DNA of 64,000 nt from assembly GCF_018449725.1 (NCBI RefSeq), contig NZ_JAAVVC010000004.1, positions 62,001 to 126,000 on the forward strand. The letters run 5' to 3'. Below, piece after piece: positions 1 through 8,416 of the stretch (positions are counted from its first letter, which is position 1; each line of letters starts with the position of its first letter). The notes under the pieces are model-generated. The model ran no database searches. It saw only the letters and a list, made by a program, of their open reading frames with translations, and was not told the origin of the DNA. The stretch comes from Pseudomonas sp. dw_612 (GTDB lineage Bacteria; Pseudomonadota; Gammaproteobacteria; Pseudomonadales; Pseudomonadaceae). A program made the position numbers and the translations under genes.

Positions 1-2
1 GT

Positions 3-467
3 CACCATGTAACGGTGGTCAAGGACTACCACGACGTTCCAACCATCATTGGCGACAAGCACCGGTTGCTGCTGATCCTGATCAACCTGATCAGCAACGC
101 CAAATATGCGATGTCCAGGGTCACCGAGCAGCAACGGGAAATGACCTTGAGCGTCAGCGTCATCGACCGCTCAACGTTGCGCTTCAGCGTCAAGGATCAG
201 GGCGAAGGCGTCGCCGCCGAAAACCTGTCGCGCATCTTCAATCATGGCTTCACCACCCGCAAGGAAGGCCATGGTTTTGGCCTGCACAGTTGCGCCCTCG
301 CGGCGGTGGAAATGAACGGACGCTTGCATGTACACAGTGAAGGACCGGAACGGGGCGCGGTGTTTACCCTGGAGATTCCGTTGGAGCTGGCGGGCGACTC
401 TGGCAGTGAACAGCAAGCGCCGGGAGACAGAACATCGCTCCCGGCGCTACCGGTGTCCAACCCATGA
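3..467 (+). CDS. Sensor histidine kinase, C-terminal ATP-binding part (5' end outside window)
   Basis: This is the HATPase_c domain of a two-component sensor kinase. The frame is open from the first bases of the window, so the true start lies upstream and only about 154 residues are visible. The N-box is seen as LINLISNAKYAM, the G1 box as DQGEG, and the G2 region as GHGFGLHS after an NHGFTTRKEG stretch. This is the ATP-lid arrangement of phospho-donor kinases related to the NtrB/DctB type. The region after about residue 125 is a Gln/Ser/Pro-rich tail without a recognisable receiver domain. The sensor and dimerisation domains are not in the window, so the stimulus cannot be named. The gene ends 15 bases from the stop of the convergent peroxiredoxin gene. 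Confidence 0.85.
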   Translation, partial: HHVTVVKDYHDVPTIIGDKHRLLLILINLISNAKYAMSRVTEQQREMTLSVSVIDRSTLRFSVKDQGEGVAAENLSRIFNHGFTTRKEGHGFGLHSCALAAVEMNGRLHVHSEGPERGAVFTLEIPLELAGDSGSEQQAPGDRTSLPALPVSNP

Positions 468-482
468 CCACAAACAGGTGAT

Positions 483-1136
483 TTACTTCGGTTGCGCCAC
501 CGTGCGCAGGTAAGGTTTCACCGTCCTGAAGCCGTCCGGGTATTTCTTCCGGGCGTCTTCATCGGAGACTGAAGTCGGAATGATCACGTCTTCACCCGGA
601 CGCCAGTTCACCGGGGTGGCGACGGTGTGTTTGGCGTTCAATTGCAGGGCATCGAGCAGACGCAGCACTTCATCGAAATTGCGCCCGGCGCTCATCGGGT
701 AGATCAGCATCGCCTTGACCTTTTTGTCCGGGCCGATGATGAACACCGAACGCACGGTGGCGTTGTCCACGGCGGTCCGATTGCCGCCGCTGGCGTTCGG
801 ATGAATCATGTCGTAGAGCTTGGCCACCACCAGGTTTTCGTCGCCGATCATGGGGTAATTGACGGCGTGGCCCTGGGTTTCTTCGATATCTTTCGCCCAG
901 CTCGCATGGTTGCTGACAGGGTCGACGCTGAGCCCGACGACCTTGGTGTTGCGTTTATCGAACTCCGGTTTGAGCCCGGCCATGTAGCCGAGCTCAGTGG
1001 TGCACACCGGGGTGAAGTCCTTGGGGTGCGAGAACAGAATCGCCCACTTGTCGCCGATCCACTCATGGAAATGCAGCGTGCCTTCGGTGCTTTCGACGGT
1101 AAAGTCCGGTGCTTCGTCGCCAATACGGATTGCCAT
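483..1136 (-). CDS. lsfA: 1-Cys peroxiredoxin (LsfA/Prx6 type)
   Basis: Cytoplasmic thiol peroxidase that reduces hydrogen peroxide and alkyl hydroperoxides. The 217-residue length and the long C-terminal extension match the Prx6 class. The peroxidatic cysteine is Cys45 in the motif PVCTTE, with DFTPVC before it. No second resolving cysteine with the 2-Cys spacing is present. The motif SVDPVSNHASW and the C-terminal NWRPGEDVIIPTS are typical of the Pseudomonas LsfA group, which was named for its induction on sulfate limitation (family knowledge). That fits the organosulfur genes elsewhere in this window, but the sequence here does not show the regulation. The ATG has a purine-rich AAGGAGAAC sequence just upstream. 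The gene is convergent with the kinase gene before it. Confidence 0.93.
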   Translation of the reverse strand: MAIRIGDEAPDFTVESTEGTLHFHEWIGDKWAILFSHPKDFTPVCTTELGYMAGLKPEFDKRNTKVVGLSVDPVSNHASWAKDIEETQGHAVNYPMIGDENLVVAKLYDMIHPNASGGNRTAVDNATVRSVFIIGPDKKVKAMLIYPMSAGRNFDEVLRLLDALQLNAKHTVATPVNWRPGEDVIIPTSVSDEDARKKYPDGFRTVKPYLRTVAQPK

Positions 1137-1241
1137 GTTCGTTCTCCTTACTGTGAGTTCGTAGGGAAGCTCAACGGTGTTCAGGAACTGCGTTGAACCT
1201 GTGACGCGAAACAGTATAGGAGACGGTTCAAGACACGGCGG

Positions 1242-2219
1242 TTACCGCCCGCCCTTTCGCGATAGCGCGTCGGAGAATGCATTGCGGTACGCCTGCGGGC
1301 TCGTTCCAACCACGCGTCGAAAGTGCTCCCGCAGGGAGGTTGGCGAACCGAATCCGGCCTTTAACGCGACCTGTTCAACAGACATTTCGGTGGTCTCAAG
1401 AATGCATTGCGCTCGCCGGACCCGTGCGTGCAATAGCCACTGCAAGGGCGTAACACCGAGTTGTTCGCGAAAGCGCCGGCTGAGGGTTCGGGTGCTGATC
1501 GAGGCCTTGGCGGCCATTTGCTCCAGGGTCAACGGCTTGTCCAGTTGTTGCTCGATCCACTGCTGCAACGGGTGCAACGTCCCGGTTGATTCGATGGGTT
1601 CATGAACGATGAACTGCGCCTGTCCGCCCGCCCGTTCCAGTGGCATCACCGCGAGCCGGGCCGTGGCCGCAGCCACCACGGCGCCATGGTCCTTCCTGAT
1701 CATGTGCAGGCACAAATCCAGACCGGCAGATGCGCCCGCCGACGTCAGCACTTGCCCGTTATCGATAAACAGTACATTCGGATCGACCGTAATGGCGGGA
1801 TATCGCGCAGCGAGTGCGGGCGCCGCCAACCAATGGGTCGTTGCGCTTAATCCGTCGAGCAAGCCACTGGCGGCCAGGATGAACGCCCCGGTACACACCG
1901 ATGCGATCCTCGCCCCCGCTGCTGCCGCCGCGTTCAGTGCGTCTGAAAGTGCCTGCGGCACGGGTGACGTGGTATCAACCAGGCCAGGCACGATAACCGT
2001 ATCGGCGTGGATCAGGTCGCTCAAATCCCACTTCACCTGAAGGTCGAAGTGTTCCGTTCTGACCACCCGCGACTGCGCGCAGACCATCACGTTGTAAGCG
2101 CGTTGCCCGGCGCCAAGGCGAACGCGCTCGAACATTTCAATCGGCAGGGTCAGGTCGAACGAAACCACGCCATGAAACGCGAGAATGGCAACTTTATGGG
2201 GTTTGGGCTGTAGCGACAT
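1242..2219 (-). CDS. GlxA/FtrA-type AraC regulator with DJ-1/PfpI sensor domain
   Basis: A 325-residue transcription regulator with two parts. Residues about 8-185 form a class I glutamine-amidotransferase/DJ-1 fold, with a nucleophile-elbow cysteine at Cys109 in ASVCTGAFILA. Residues about 225-320 form an AraC-type double helix-turn-helix (ISTRTLSRRFREQLG, then VALKAGFGSPTSLREHFRR). Members of this family sense small ligands and activate adjacent catabolic or stress genes; the ligand here is unknown. The gene is divergent from the small membrane-protein pair that starts at 2326, which is its most likely target. The start is the ATG next to a weak ribosome-binding region. Confidence 0.85.
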   Translation of the reverse strand: MSLQPKPHKVAILAFHGVVSFDLTLPIEMFERVRLGAGQRAYNVMVCAQSRVVRTEHFDLQVKWDLSDLIHADTVIVPGLVDTTSPVPQALSDALNAAAAAGARIASVCTGAFILAASGLLDGLSATTHWLAAPALAARYPAITVDPNVLFIDNGQVLTSAGASAGLDLCLHMIRKDHGAVVAAATARLAVMPLERAGGQAQFIVHEPIESTGTLHPLQQWIEQQLDKPLTLEQMAAKASISTRTLSRRFREQLGVTPLQWLLHARVRRAQCILETTEMSVEQVALKAGFGSPTSLREHFRRVVGTSPQAYRNAFSDALSRKGGR

Positions 2220-2325
2220 GATGATTATTCACTTGGCTTGAATCCGTCGATGAGTGGCATTTTAGCCAATTGGCGAGGTGGCACAAGGTCGACATACTCA
2301 GGCTCCGCTTTGGAGAAACCTACCC

Positions 2326-2682
2326 ATGACGAATGACCTGACTTCACGGTCCCTTGGCACCCTGCGACAGTTGCGCTACGCCGCCATTCTGGAAGGCACC
2401 ACGCTGGTCGTGCTGCTTGGCATCGCTGTTCCGCTCAAGCACGTCTTCAATTGGCCCGCAGCGGTGCAGATCATCGGTCCGTTGCATGGCCTGGTGTTTT
2501 TGCTTTATTGCTGGCTGGTGATCACCGCAGCGGAAAGCGAAAAATGGAAGCGAAGCGATCTGGCCCGGGCGCTAGGTTCGGCGCTGATACCGCTGGGTGG
2601 TTTTTTTGCCGCACAGTACTTTCGCAAACAGGCAAAAAAGCTGCATGCCCAGGCCGCTTCCGTTGAGCGAGCAGCGTCATGA
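2326..2682 (+). CDS. DUF3817-type small integral membrane protein
   Basis: A 118-residue membrane protein. The segments LEGTTLVVLLGIAVPL, IIGPLHGLVFLLYCWLVIT and ALIPLGGFFAAQYF give about three transmembrane helices. The lysine-rich tail (RKQAKKLHAQA) is probably cytoplasmic. The pattern LRQLRYAAILEGTT...GPLHGLVFLLY matches the DUF3817 family, which has no established function. I chose the ATG at 2326 because GGAGA lies nine bases upstream; an in-frame ATG at 2278 has no such site. The stop codon overlaps the start of the next gene (ATGA), so the two are probably translationally coupled. The pair is divergent from the AraC/DJ-1 regulator. Confidence 0.7.
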   Translation: MTNDLTSRSLGTLRQLRYAAILEGTTLVVLLGIAVPLKHVFNWPAAVQIIGPLHGLVFLLYCWLVITAAESEKWKRSDLARALGSALIPLGGFFAAQYFRKQAKKLHAQAASVERAAS

Positions 2683-3107
2683 CTTATCTGTTGATCAAGT
2701 CCCTGCACGTTTGCGCGGTCATCTTCTGGTTGAGCGGCATGTTCCTGCAGTCGTTGTTGCTGCTCGCGGGTCGCAACATGTCCGGGCCGGTATTACCTTT
2801 GGAACTGACGCGGCTGCGAATGCTGCGTCGATGGTGTCGCGGCATGACCGTACCGGCGATGGCCCTCACCTGGCTGAGCGGCCTGACCATCGCCACGCTC
2901 GGCGGCTGGACCGGCGAGCACTGGTTGATCCTCAAGCTGGCCTTCGTCCTGGCGCTGTCAGCGATGCATGGCTGGCTATCGGGCGCGCTGCGGCGACGCC
3001 TGGAATGCCCGACTGAAGCCCCCTCCTCCAACCTGCGCCTGGTGTTCCCGAGCCTGCTGGCCATGACGTCCGCCATCGTTTTTCTGGTCATCAACAAACC
3101 TTTTTGA
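2679..3107 (+). CDS. Small integral membrane protein, HemJ/CopD-like
   Basis: A 142-residue membrane protein with four predicted helices: VCAVIFWLSGMFLQSLLLLAG, a middle helix around MALTWLSGLTIATL, one around LILKLAFVLALSAMHGWLSG, and LLAMTSAIVFLVI at the C-terminus. The opening LLIKSLHVCAVIFWLSGM, with a His in helix 1, and the later KLAFVLALSAMHGWL resemble HemJ (UPF0093) and CopD-like heme-associated membrane proteins. It is likely to be a redox-linked membrane protein, but the substrate cannot be stated. It overlaps the preceding DUF3817 gene by four bases. Its stop lies 11 bases from that of the convergent tauD gene. Confidence 0.65.
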   Translation: MTYLLIKSLHVCAVIFWLSGMFLQSLLLLAGRNMSGPVLPLELTRLRMLRRWCRGMTVPAMALTWLSGLTIATLGGWTGEHWLILKLAFVLALSAMHGWLSGALRRRLECPTEAPSSNLRLVFPSLLAMTSAIVFLVINKPF

Positions 3108-3118
3108 TGATGCCGACC

Positions 3119-3952
3119 TCAAAACGGCGCGTCCCCCAAAATAGTCGCCCGGTGCATGACTCGCCTGTTTGGGCGGTAGTCATCGATGGCGTAATGCTGG
3201 GTGATCCGGTTATCCCAAAAGGCCACGTCATTGGCTTTCCACTGCCAGCGAACCGTGAATTCGGGGCGGCTCACATGGCTGAACAACAAGGCCAATAGCG
3301 CGTCACTTTCCTTCGCTTCCAGTTCATTAATGCGCGTGGTGAAGCCTTCATTGACGAACAGTGCCTTACGGCCCGTTGCGGGATGCGTCCTGACCACCGG
3401 ATGGGACAGCGGCGGATGATCCTTCCGGGCTTTTTCGTAGCGTTGCAGCGCTTCGGGCGTGCTGCCAAAGCGCTCGGTGGGAAACGACTTGGTCAGTTCA
3501 TGAGTCGCAGTCAGGCCATCAAGCAGCTGTTTGAGCGGCGCAGACAACGCCTCGAAAGCGGCCACGCCATTGGCCCACAACGTATCGCCACCGTAAGCAG
3601 GCACGTGCCGGGCCGCCAGCACCGAGCCCATCGCCGGCTCGGCGAGGAAGGTCACGTCGGTGTGCCAGATGGCATTGTCCCGCACGTCGGTGACGGCGGT
3701 GTCGATCAACAACAGCTCCGGATGTTGCTCGACATGCGGATAAATGGGATGCCGGTGCAAATCGCCGAAGCGCGCGGCAAACGCCACGTGTTCGGCGGCC
3801 GTTATCGTCTGGTTGCGAAAGAACAACACCTGATGCTGCAGCAACGCCTGCTCGACCCAGTGATGCTGTTCATCGCTCAACGGCCGGCGCATGTCCAGAC
3901 CTTCAACCTCGGCACCGATCGTGGGGCCGAGGGGGCGAAGAGTAAGGCTCAT
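3119..3952 (-). CDS. tauD: Taurine/alpha-ketoglutarate dioxygenase family protein (TauD)
   Basis: Fe(II)/2-oxoglutarate dioxygenase of the TauD family. The 277-residue length and spacing of the metal ligands match TauD: His97 and Asp99 in WHTD, and His253 in TQHYA. Arginines in the C-terminal NRRVMHRAT are placed to bind 2-oxoglutarate and the sulfonate. TauD hydroxylates taurine next to the sulfonate, releasing sulfite and aminoacetaldehyde (family knowledge). The gene starts two bases after the stop of the tauA-like gene, so they are one transcription unit. The downstream neighbour is convergent. The tauBC permease and ATPase genes that normally sit between tauA and tauD are absent. A substrate other than taurine, such as another small sulfonate, remains possible. 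Confidence 0.88.
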   Translation of the reverse strand: MSLTLRPLGPTIGAEVEGLDMRRPLSDEQHHWVEQALLQHQVLFFRNQTITAAEHVAFAARFGDLHRHPIYPHVEQHPELLLIDTAVTDVRDNAIWHTDVTFLAEPAMGSVLAARHVPAYGGDTLWANGVAAFEALSAPLKQLLDGLTATHELTKSFPTERFGSTPEALQRYEKARKDHPPLSHPVVRTHPATGRKALFVNEGFTTRINELEAKESDALLALLFSHVSRPEFTVRWQWKANDVAFWDNRITQHYAIDDYRPNRRVMHRATILGDAPF

Positions 3953-3954
3953 GA

Positions 3955-4941
3955 TTACTCCCCGATAAACTTGTCACTGACGAAGGCAGAGTAGTCAGGC
4001 AAGACCTTTTCGATTTTCCCCTGCTCTTTCAGAAACTCGGCGGTTTTGCCGATTTCGCTCGCGGTGCCGCCGGCGAGAAATTGCGCGGTCTTTTGTTCCG
4101 AGGCCGTGGGGAAATAGGAGCCATCGAGCAGTTCAGGAATATCCGCCGCATTCGCGCCGGTGAGCCGGGCAATGCTTTTCACCGGTTCAGAGGTGACGGT
4201 CCAGTCTTTTTTGTGCGCCGAGTAGTCGGCAATCGCCGCCAGGCTGACTTTGGCAAAATCGGCCACGACCTTCGGGTTCTTCTCCGCGAAATCCTTGCGT
4301 GCCACCCACACTTCAAAGGTCGGGGCGCCCCAGTTTGACACTTCAGCCGCGTCGGTCAGGATCTTGCCGGTCTTGCGAATTTCACCCAGCGCAGGCGACC
4401 AGGTAAAGGCACCGTCGATGTCGCCACGCGCCCAGGCGGCGGTGATCTGCGCCGGCGTCAGGTTGACGATGTTGACCTTGCGCGGGTCCAGGTTCCAGTG
4501 CTTCAGCGCGCCGAGCAGGCTGTAATGCGAAGTCGAAACAAACGGCACCGCGATGGTTTTTCCGAGCAGGTCTTCAGGTGTTTTTATGCCACTGCCATCG
4601 CGCACGACCAACGCTTCGGAACTGCGAATCTGCGCGCTGACAATGAACGCAACGAGCGGCATGTTGCGCGACGCCGCAGCAGCCAGCGGGCTTGAACCCA
4701 GGTTGCCGATCTGCACATCCCCGGAGGCCATGGCCGCCAGAACGGCCGGGCCGGCGTCGAACTTGCGCCAGTCGATTTTCTCGCCGATGCCCTTTTCATA
4801 TTCCCCATCCGCAATCGCGCGTTTGATGGGGTCGATGCCATTGATGTAGCCAATGGTCAGTTCGGCGCTATGAGCATTCAAAGAAAGTACAGCGAGCCCC
4901 AAAGCCGAGATGAGATATCTCGCCCGTTTAAGCGTTTTCAT
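3955..4941 (-). CDS. tauA: Taurine-type ABC transporter periplasmic binding protein (TauA)
   Basis: A 328-residue periplasmic substrate-binding protein of the nitrate/sulfonate/taurine class. The signal peptide is the basic MKTLKRAR, a hydrophobic [11 protein letters not shown] core and a probable cleavage after NAHS-A. The mature start [13 protein letters not shown] and later motifs such as [14 protein letters not shown] and [16 protein letters not shown] resemble TauA. I chose the ATG at 4941 because AGGA lies about nine bases upstream; the longer frame would put 13 residues before the signal peptide. It is the first gene of a two-gene unit with tauD. No permease or ATPase lies beside it, so it must share another transporter, perhaps the ABC system at 37057-39699. 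Confidence 0.87.
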   Translation of the reverse strand: MKTLKRARYLISALGLAVLSLNAHSAELTIGYINGIDPIKRAIADGEYEKGIGEKIDWRKFDAGPAVLAAMASGDVQIGNLGSSPLAAAASRNMPLVAFIVSAQIRSSEALVVRDGSGIKTPEDLLGKTIAVPFVSTSHYSLLGALKHWNLDPRKVNIVNLTPAQITAAWARGDIDGAFTWSPALGEIRKTGKILTDAAEVSNWGAPTFEVWVARKDFAEKNPKVVADFAKVSLAAIADYSAHKKDWTVTSEPVKSIARLTGANAADIPELLDGSYFPTASEQKTAQFLAGGTASEIGKTAEFLKEQGKIEKVLPDYSAFVSDKFIGE

Positions 4942-5109
4942 TGGTATGGATTCCTGAGCAAATAGGCGTGAACAGCACAATTCTGGACTTCAGAGGCGCC
5001 GATCTGCTTAGAGGATAATGATCTATAAAAATTAATATAAATACTGTTATGGAATGAGCTTAGACGTGTTGAAGCGCTCACCCAGGCTGAACGCCGATGA
5101 GCGCTTTTG

Positions 5110-6258
5110 TTACTTCAACACCTCCCGGGCAATGATCTCTTTCATGATCTCGGAAGCGCCGCCATAAATCCGCTGCACCCGCGCATCCACGTAAGCCCGG
5201 GAAATCGGGTATTCGCTCATGTAGCCATAGCCGCCAAACAGTTGCAGGCAACCGTCGACCACCCGCCCCTGCATTTCGGTGCAGGCCAGCTTGGCCATGC
5301 TCACCGACGCGACGTCCAGCGTCCCTGCTTCGAAGCGCTCGCGGCACTCGTTGACGAAGGCTTTGTGCACGCGCATGTCGGTGTGCATTTCCGCCAGTTT
5401 GAAACGGGTGTTCTGCAGTTCCGCGAGCGGTCCGCCGAACACTTTTCGTTCCTTGACGTAGTCCACGGTCAGCGCCAGTGCGCCCTCGGCAGCCGCCACC
5501 GCCATGGTCGCCAGGCTCACTCGTTCGCGTTGCAGCTCATTCGCCAACACCACGAATCCTTTGTTTAACTCGCCCAACATGGCCGTGGCGGGCACTCGAA
5601 CATCCTGGAAAAACAGCTCGGAGGTGTCCGCAGAATGGCAGCCGATCTTGTCCAGATTGCGCCCGCGCTCAAACCCCGGACTGTCGCTGTCGACGATAAA
5701 TAGTGACAGCCCCTTGGCGCCGGCCACGTCCGGATTGGTCCTGGCGACCACGATCACAAAATCGCAATGCTGGCCGTTGGTGATAAAGGTCTTGGAGCCG
5801 TTGATGACGTAGTGATCGCCGTCCGGCTTCGCACTGGTGCGGATGCCCTGCAAGTCGGAGCCTGCACCGGGTTCGGTCATCGCGATGGCGCCGATGCGCT
5901 CGCCCGTGACCATCTTCGGCAAGTAGGTGATTTTCTGCTGTTCGGTGCCGACGTTGAGAATGTAATGCGCCGCAATGTCGGAGTGCACCGCCAGGCTTCC
6001 GGCCAACGCGGAGCAACCGGCCAGGCCCAGTTCTTGCGACACCACCATGGAAAATTCAAACGTCGCGCCGGCACCGTCGTAGTCTTCGGGAATATCGACG
6101 CACAAGAGCCCGGTGCGTCCTAACTTGTTCCAGAAGTCGCGCGGGACGATGCCGGCTTTTTCCCACTGTTCGTAGTGGGGAACAACTTCGTTTTGTACAA
6201 AGCGCCGCACATTGTGGCGGAACAATTGCAGTTCCGGTTTATCCGTCTCGATGCCCAT
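5110..6258 (-). CDS. Acyl-CoA dehydrogenase, long-chain (LCAD-like) type
   Basis: FAD-dependent acyl-CoA dehydrogenase, 382 residues. It introduces the alpha-beta double bond in acyl-CoA and passes electrons to ETF. The substrate and FAD motifs IGAIAMTEPGAGSDLQGIRT and FITNGQHCDFVIVVART are clear. The C-terminal RIYGGASEIMKEIIAREVL has Gly where MCAD has its catalytic Glu, as in LCAD-like enzymes whose base sits on another helix. I chose the ATG at 6258 because AGAGG precedes it at good spacing; an ATG at 6285 has none. It is the last gene of the six-gene acyl-CoA degradation operon that starts at 11071. The actual acyl chain is not known. Confidence 0.88.
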   Translation of the reverse strand: MGIETDKPELQLFRHNVRRFVQNEVVPHYEQWEKAGIVPRDFWNKLGRTGLLCVDIPEDYDGAGATFEFSMVVSQELGLAGCSALAGSLAVHSDIAAHYILNVGTEQQKITYLPKMVTGERIGAIAMTEPGAGSDLQGIRTSAKPDGDHYVINGSKTFITNGQHCDFVIVVARTNPDVAGAKGLSLFIVDSDSPGFERGRNLDKIGCHSADTSELFFQDVRVPATAMLGELNKGFVVLANELQRERVSLATMAVAAAEGALALTVDYVKERKVFGGPLAELQNTRFKLAEMHTDMRVHKAFVNECRERFEAGTLDVASVSMAKLACTEMQGRVVDGCLQLFGGYGYMSEYPISRAYVDARVQRIYGGASEIMKEIIAREVLK

Positions 6259-6320
6259 GACTTGCCTCTTATTGTTGTGCGCCATCCGCTGGAGAGATGG
6301 CGAATTTATCGACCGGCAGG

Positions 6321-6722
6321 TTAAAGCGTCACTACGGCTTCACCGAGTAACGTCTGAGTGCCGTTGGCGGTCGTGGCGGCAATGCTCAGGCGCGCCAGTT
6401 GCACGCCCTGCTCTTCAAACAACTCGACCACCGTGCCCGTGCACGTAATCACGTCATGCACGTGGGTGATCGCGACGAAACGGCTGGTGAACGTGCGCAA
6501 TTTCGACTGCGGCTGCCAGTCCGTCAGCATGCGTCCGAGGTAAGCCATGGACAACATGCCGTGGGCAAACACATCGGGCATGCCGGCTTTTACCGCGAAG
6601 TCGGAATCGACATGGATCGGGTTATGGTCGCCCGAAGCGCCGCAGTACAGGGCCAACGTGTGGCGAGAAACCGGCGGCAACTGCAAGGGCGTTATTGCAC
6701 TGCCCACTTGAATATTCGACAT
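6321..6722 (-). CDS. MaoC-family enoyl-CoA hydratase (hot-dog fold)
   Basis: A 133-residue hot-dog-fold hydratase of the (R)-specific MaoC type. The hydratase-2 signature is visible as YCGASGDHNPIHVDSDFA near residue 30, with the catalytic Asp and His in GDHNPIH. FAHGMLSMAYLG follows. It sits six bases or so downstream of a second, different MaoC-fold gene. Such pairs form heteromeric hydratases in the breakdown of steroid side chains and other bulky acyl-CoAs (family knowledge). GGAGG stands 11 bases before the ATG at 6722 and only two before an in-frame ATG at 6731, so the exact start is uncertain by three codons. Confidence 0.85.
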   Translation of the reverse strand: MSNIQVGSAITPLQLPPVSRHTLALYCGASGDHNPIHVDSDFAVKAGMPDVFAHGMLSMAYLGRMLTDWQPQSKLRTFTSRFVAITHVHDVITCTGTVVELFEEQGVQLARLSIAATTANGTQTLLGEAVVTL

Positions 6723-6737
6723 GAAAGACATCCCTCC

Positions 6738-7181
6738 TTAATTGCGATAAACCAGGTTGCACTGGGCCTTGGCGACCAACTTGCCGTTTTGATTGGTGTA
6801 GGTGCTCTCCGTCACCACAAACTCCAGGGCGCCGTCCTTTTTGTCGTACATATCGATGATTTTGCGCGCGACGGTGATTTCATCCCCGGCGTAAATCGGC
6901 TCGAAGTATTCAAAGGACTGGCTGCCATGAAGAATGCGGCCGACCTCCAGTTGCAACGCTTGCACTTCGGGCGGCAGATCACTCTCACCGTCCATGTCCA
7001 GCACTGACGCATAGGTGGGCGGCGCGGGGATCGAGCGATAACCGGCGGCCTGGGCACTCGGCGCATCCAGATAGATGCGATTGCGCTCGCCAATGGCTTT
7101 GACGAAAAACGCCAGCCGACCCTTTTCAACGGAGACAACGAACGGCTTGAATTCGGTGCCGATCTTGGTGCGATCCAACAT
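6738..7181 (-). CDS. MaoC-like N-terminal-type dehydratase subunit (FAS1-type hot dog)
   Basis: A 147-residue hot-dog-fold protein of the 'N-terminal half of MaoC dehydratase' family. It carries VVSVEKGRLAFFVKAIGERN at the front and PAPPTYASVLDMDGE in the middle. It lacks the GDxNPIH signature of its downstream partner, and the motif ILHGSQSFEYFEPIYAGDEI matches the non-catalytic subunit type. The likely role is the partner of the MaoC protein encoded immediately downstream, forming one hydratase in beta-oxidation of a bulky acyl-CoA. A clear AAGGAAG ribosome-binding site precedes the ATG. It lies within the 11071-to-5110 operon between the thiolase and the second MaoC gene. Confidence 0.83.
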   Translation of the reverse strand: MLDRTKIGTEFKPFVVSVEKGRLAFFVKAIGERNRIYLDAPSAQAAGYRSIPAPPTYASVLDMDGESDLPPEVQALQLEVGRILHGSQSFEYFEPIYAGDEITVARKIIDMYDKKDGALEFVVTESTYTNQNGKLVAKAQCNLVYRN

Positions 7182-7217
7182 GGCGATCTTCCTTTTTTGT
7201 TATTGGACTGCGCAGGG

Positions 7218-8393
7218 CTAAACGCTGCGGTACATCGTGACGACTGCCGCTCCGCCCAGGCCCAGGTTGTGCTGCAAGGCCACTCGCGCCCCTTCGACCT
7301 GACGCGCGCCGGCCGTGCCGCGCAGATGCCAGACCAGTTCGGTGCATTGGGCCAGGCCGGTCGCGCCCAAGGGGTGCCCCTTGGACATCAGCCCGCCGGA
7401 TGGATTGACCACGTAGCGCCCGCCGTAGGTGTTGTCGCCGTCATGAATGAACTGCTCGGCCTGCCCTTCGTCACACAGGCCCAAGCCTTCGTAGGTAATG
7501 ACTTCGTTGGTGGTGAAGCAGTCGTGCAATTCCACCACTTGGGCCGCTTCAGGACCCAGGCCGGCCTCTTCGTAAACCTGCTGCGCGGCTTTGCGGGTCA
7601 TTTTTGCGCCGATCAGGTTGATCGGATCGGTCCAACTGTCCTGCAGGTCGGTGACCATCGATTGCCCGATGATTTCCACGCCGCCAGCGCTGCCGTGTTT
7701 GCGCGCAAATGCTTCGCTGCAGACGATGACCGCTGCCGCGCCACAGCTCGGCGGACATGCCATCAGGCGGGTCAAATAGGGTTTGTAGATAATCGGCGCT
7801 GCCATCACTTCTGCCACGGTCAGTGGTGTGGTGAACATCGAGAACGGATTCTTGATCGCATGGCTGCGGGTCTTGGCCGAGACGCGGGCAAAGATGTCAG
7901 GGTTGGCGCTGTATTTCTCGATATACGCCGTTCCCGCCGAGCCGAACATCCGCAACGCCAAAGGCCCCTCGGGCGCATCGGCGACTTCATTCAGACGTTG
8001 CACCATCGGATCGAACGGCGACTCACGGTCATTCCAGACCGAACCCAATGCGCCCGGCTGCATCTCCTCGAAACCCACCGCCAACGCACACTCGACAGCG
8101 CCGCTCGCTACAGCCTGGCGCGCCAGAAACAGGGCCGTCGAACCCGAGGAGCAGTTGTTATTGACGTTGATAATCGGGATGCCGCTCATGCCGACGCCAT
8201 ACAAGGCATGTTGCCCGCAGGTGCTGTCGCCGTAGACATAACTGGCATACGCCTGTTGCACTAATCGGTAGTCGATACCGGCATCTTCCAGGGCGGCTTG
8301 CACCGCTTTGGTAGCCATGACCCGGTACGGTTCCTGGGTGCCTGGTTTACAAAACTTGACCATCCCCACACCGGCAATCCGAACATTGGACAT
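7218..8393 (-). CDS. SCP-x/lipid-transfer-type thiolase
   Basis: A 391-residue thiolase of the SCP-x (sterol carrier protein x)/lipid-transfer class. It should cleave 3-ketoacyl-CoA with CoA. The nucleophile is Cys81 in NNNCSSGSTAL. The other conserved parts are VELHDCFTTNE and the C-terminal NPSGGLMSKGHPLGATG, so the thiolytic residues are intact. Related Ltp2-type proteins act as retro-aldolases in steroid side-chain removal with a DUF35 partner, but no DUF35 gene is present here, which argues for ordinary thiolysis. AGAGGAA precedes the ATG. The gene is third in the operon, between the SDR and the MaoC pair. Confidence 0.88.
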   Translation of the reverse strand: MSNVRIAGVGMVKFCKPGTQEPYRVMATKAVQAALEDAGIDYRLVQQAYASYVYGDSTCGQHALYGVGMSGIPIINVNNNCSSGSTALFLARQAVASGAVECALAVGFEEMQPGALGSVWNDRESPFDPMVQRLNEVADAPEGPLALRMFGSAGTAYIEKYSANPDIFARVSAKTRSHAIKNPFSMFTTPLTVAEVMAAPIIYKPYLTRLMACPPSCGAAAVIVCSEAFARKHGSAGGVEIIGQSMVTDLQDSWTDPINLIGAKMTRKAAQQVYEEAGLGPEAAQVVELHDCFTTNEVITYEGLGLCDEGQAEQFIHDGDNTYGGRYVVNPSGGLMSKGHPLGATGLAQCTELVWHLRGTAGARQVEGARVALQHNLGLGGAAVVTMYRSV

Positions 8394-8416
8394 CTCTGTT
8401 TCCTCTTGCGGGTGGG

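Noticed and set aside
7218..8393. Ltp2-type retro-aldolase for steroid side chains
   Set aside because: The thiolase Cys81, the HDC motif and the GHP motif are intact and no DUF35 partner gene is present, so thiolysis is the simpler call.
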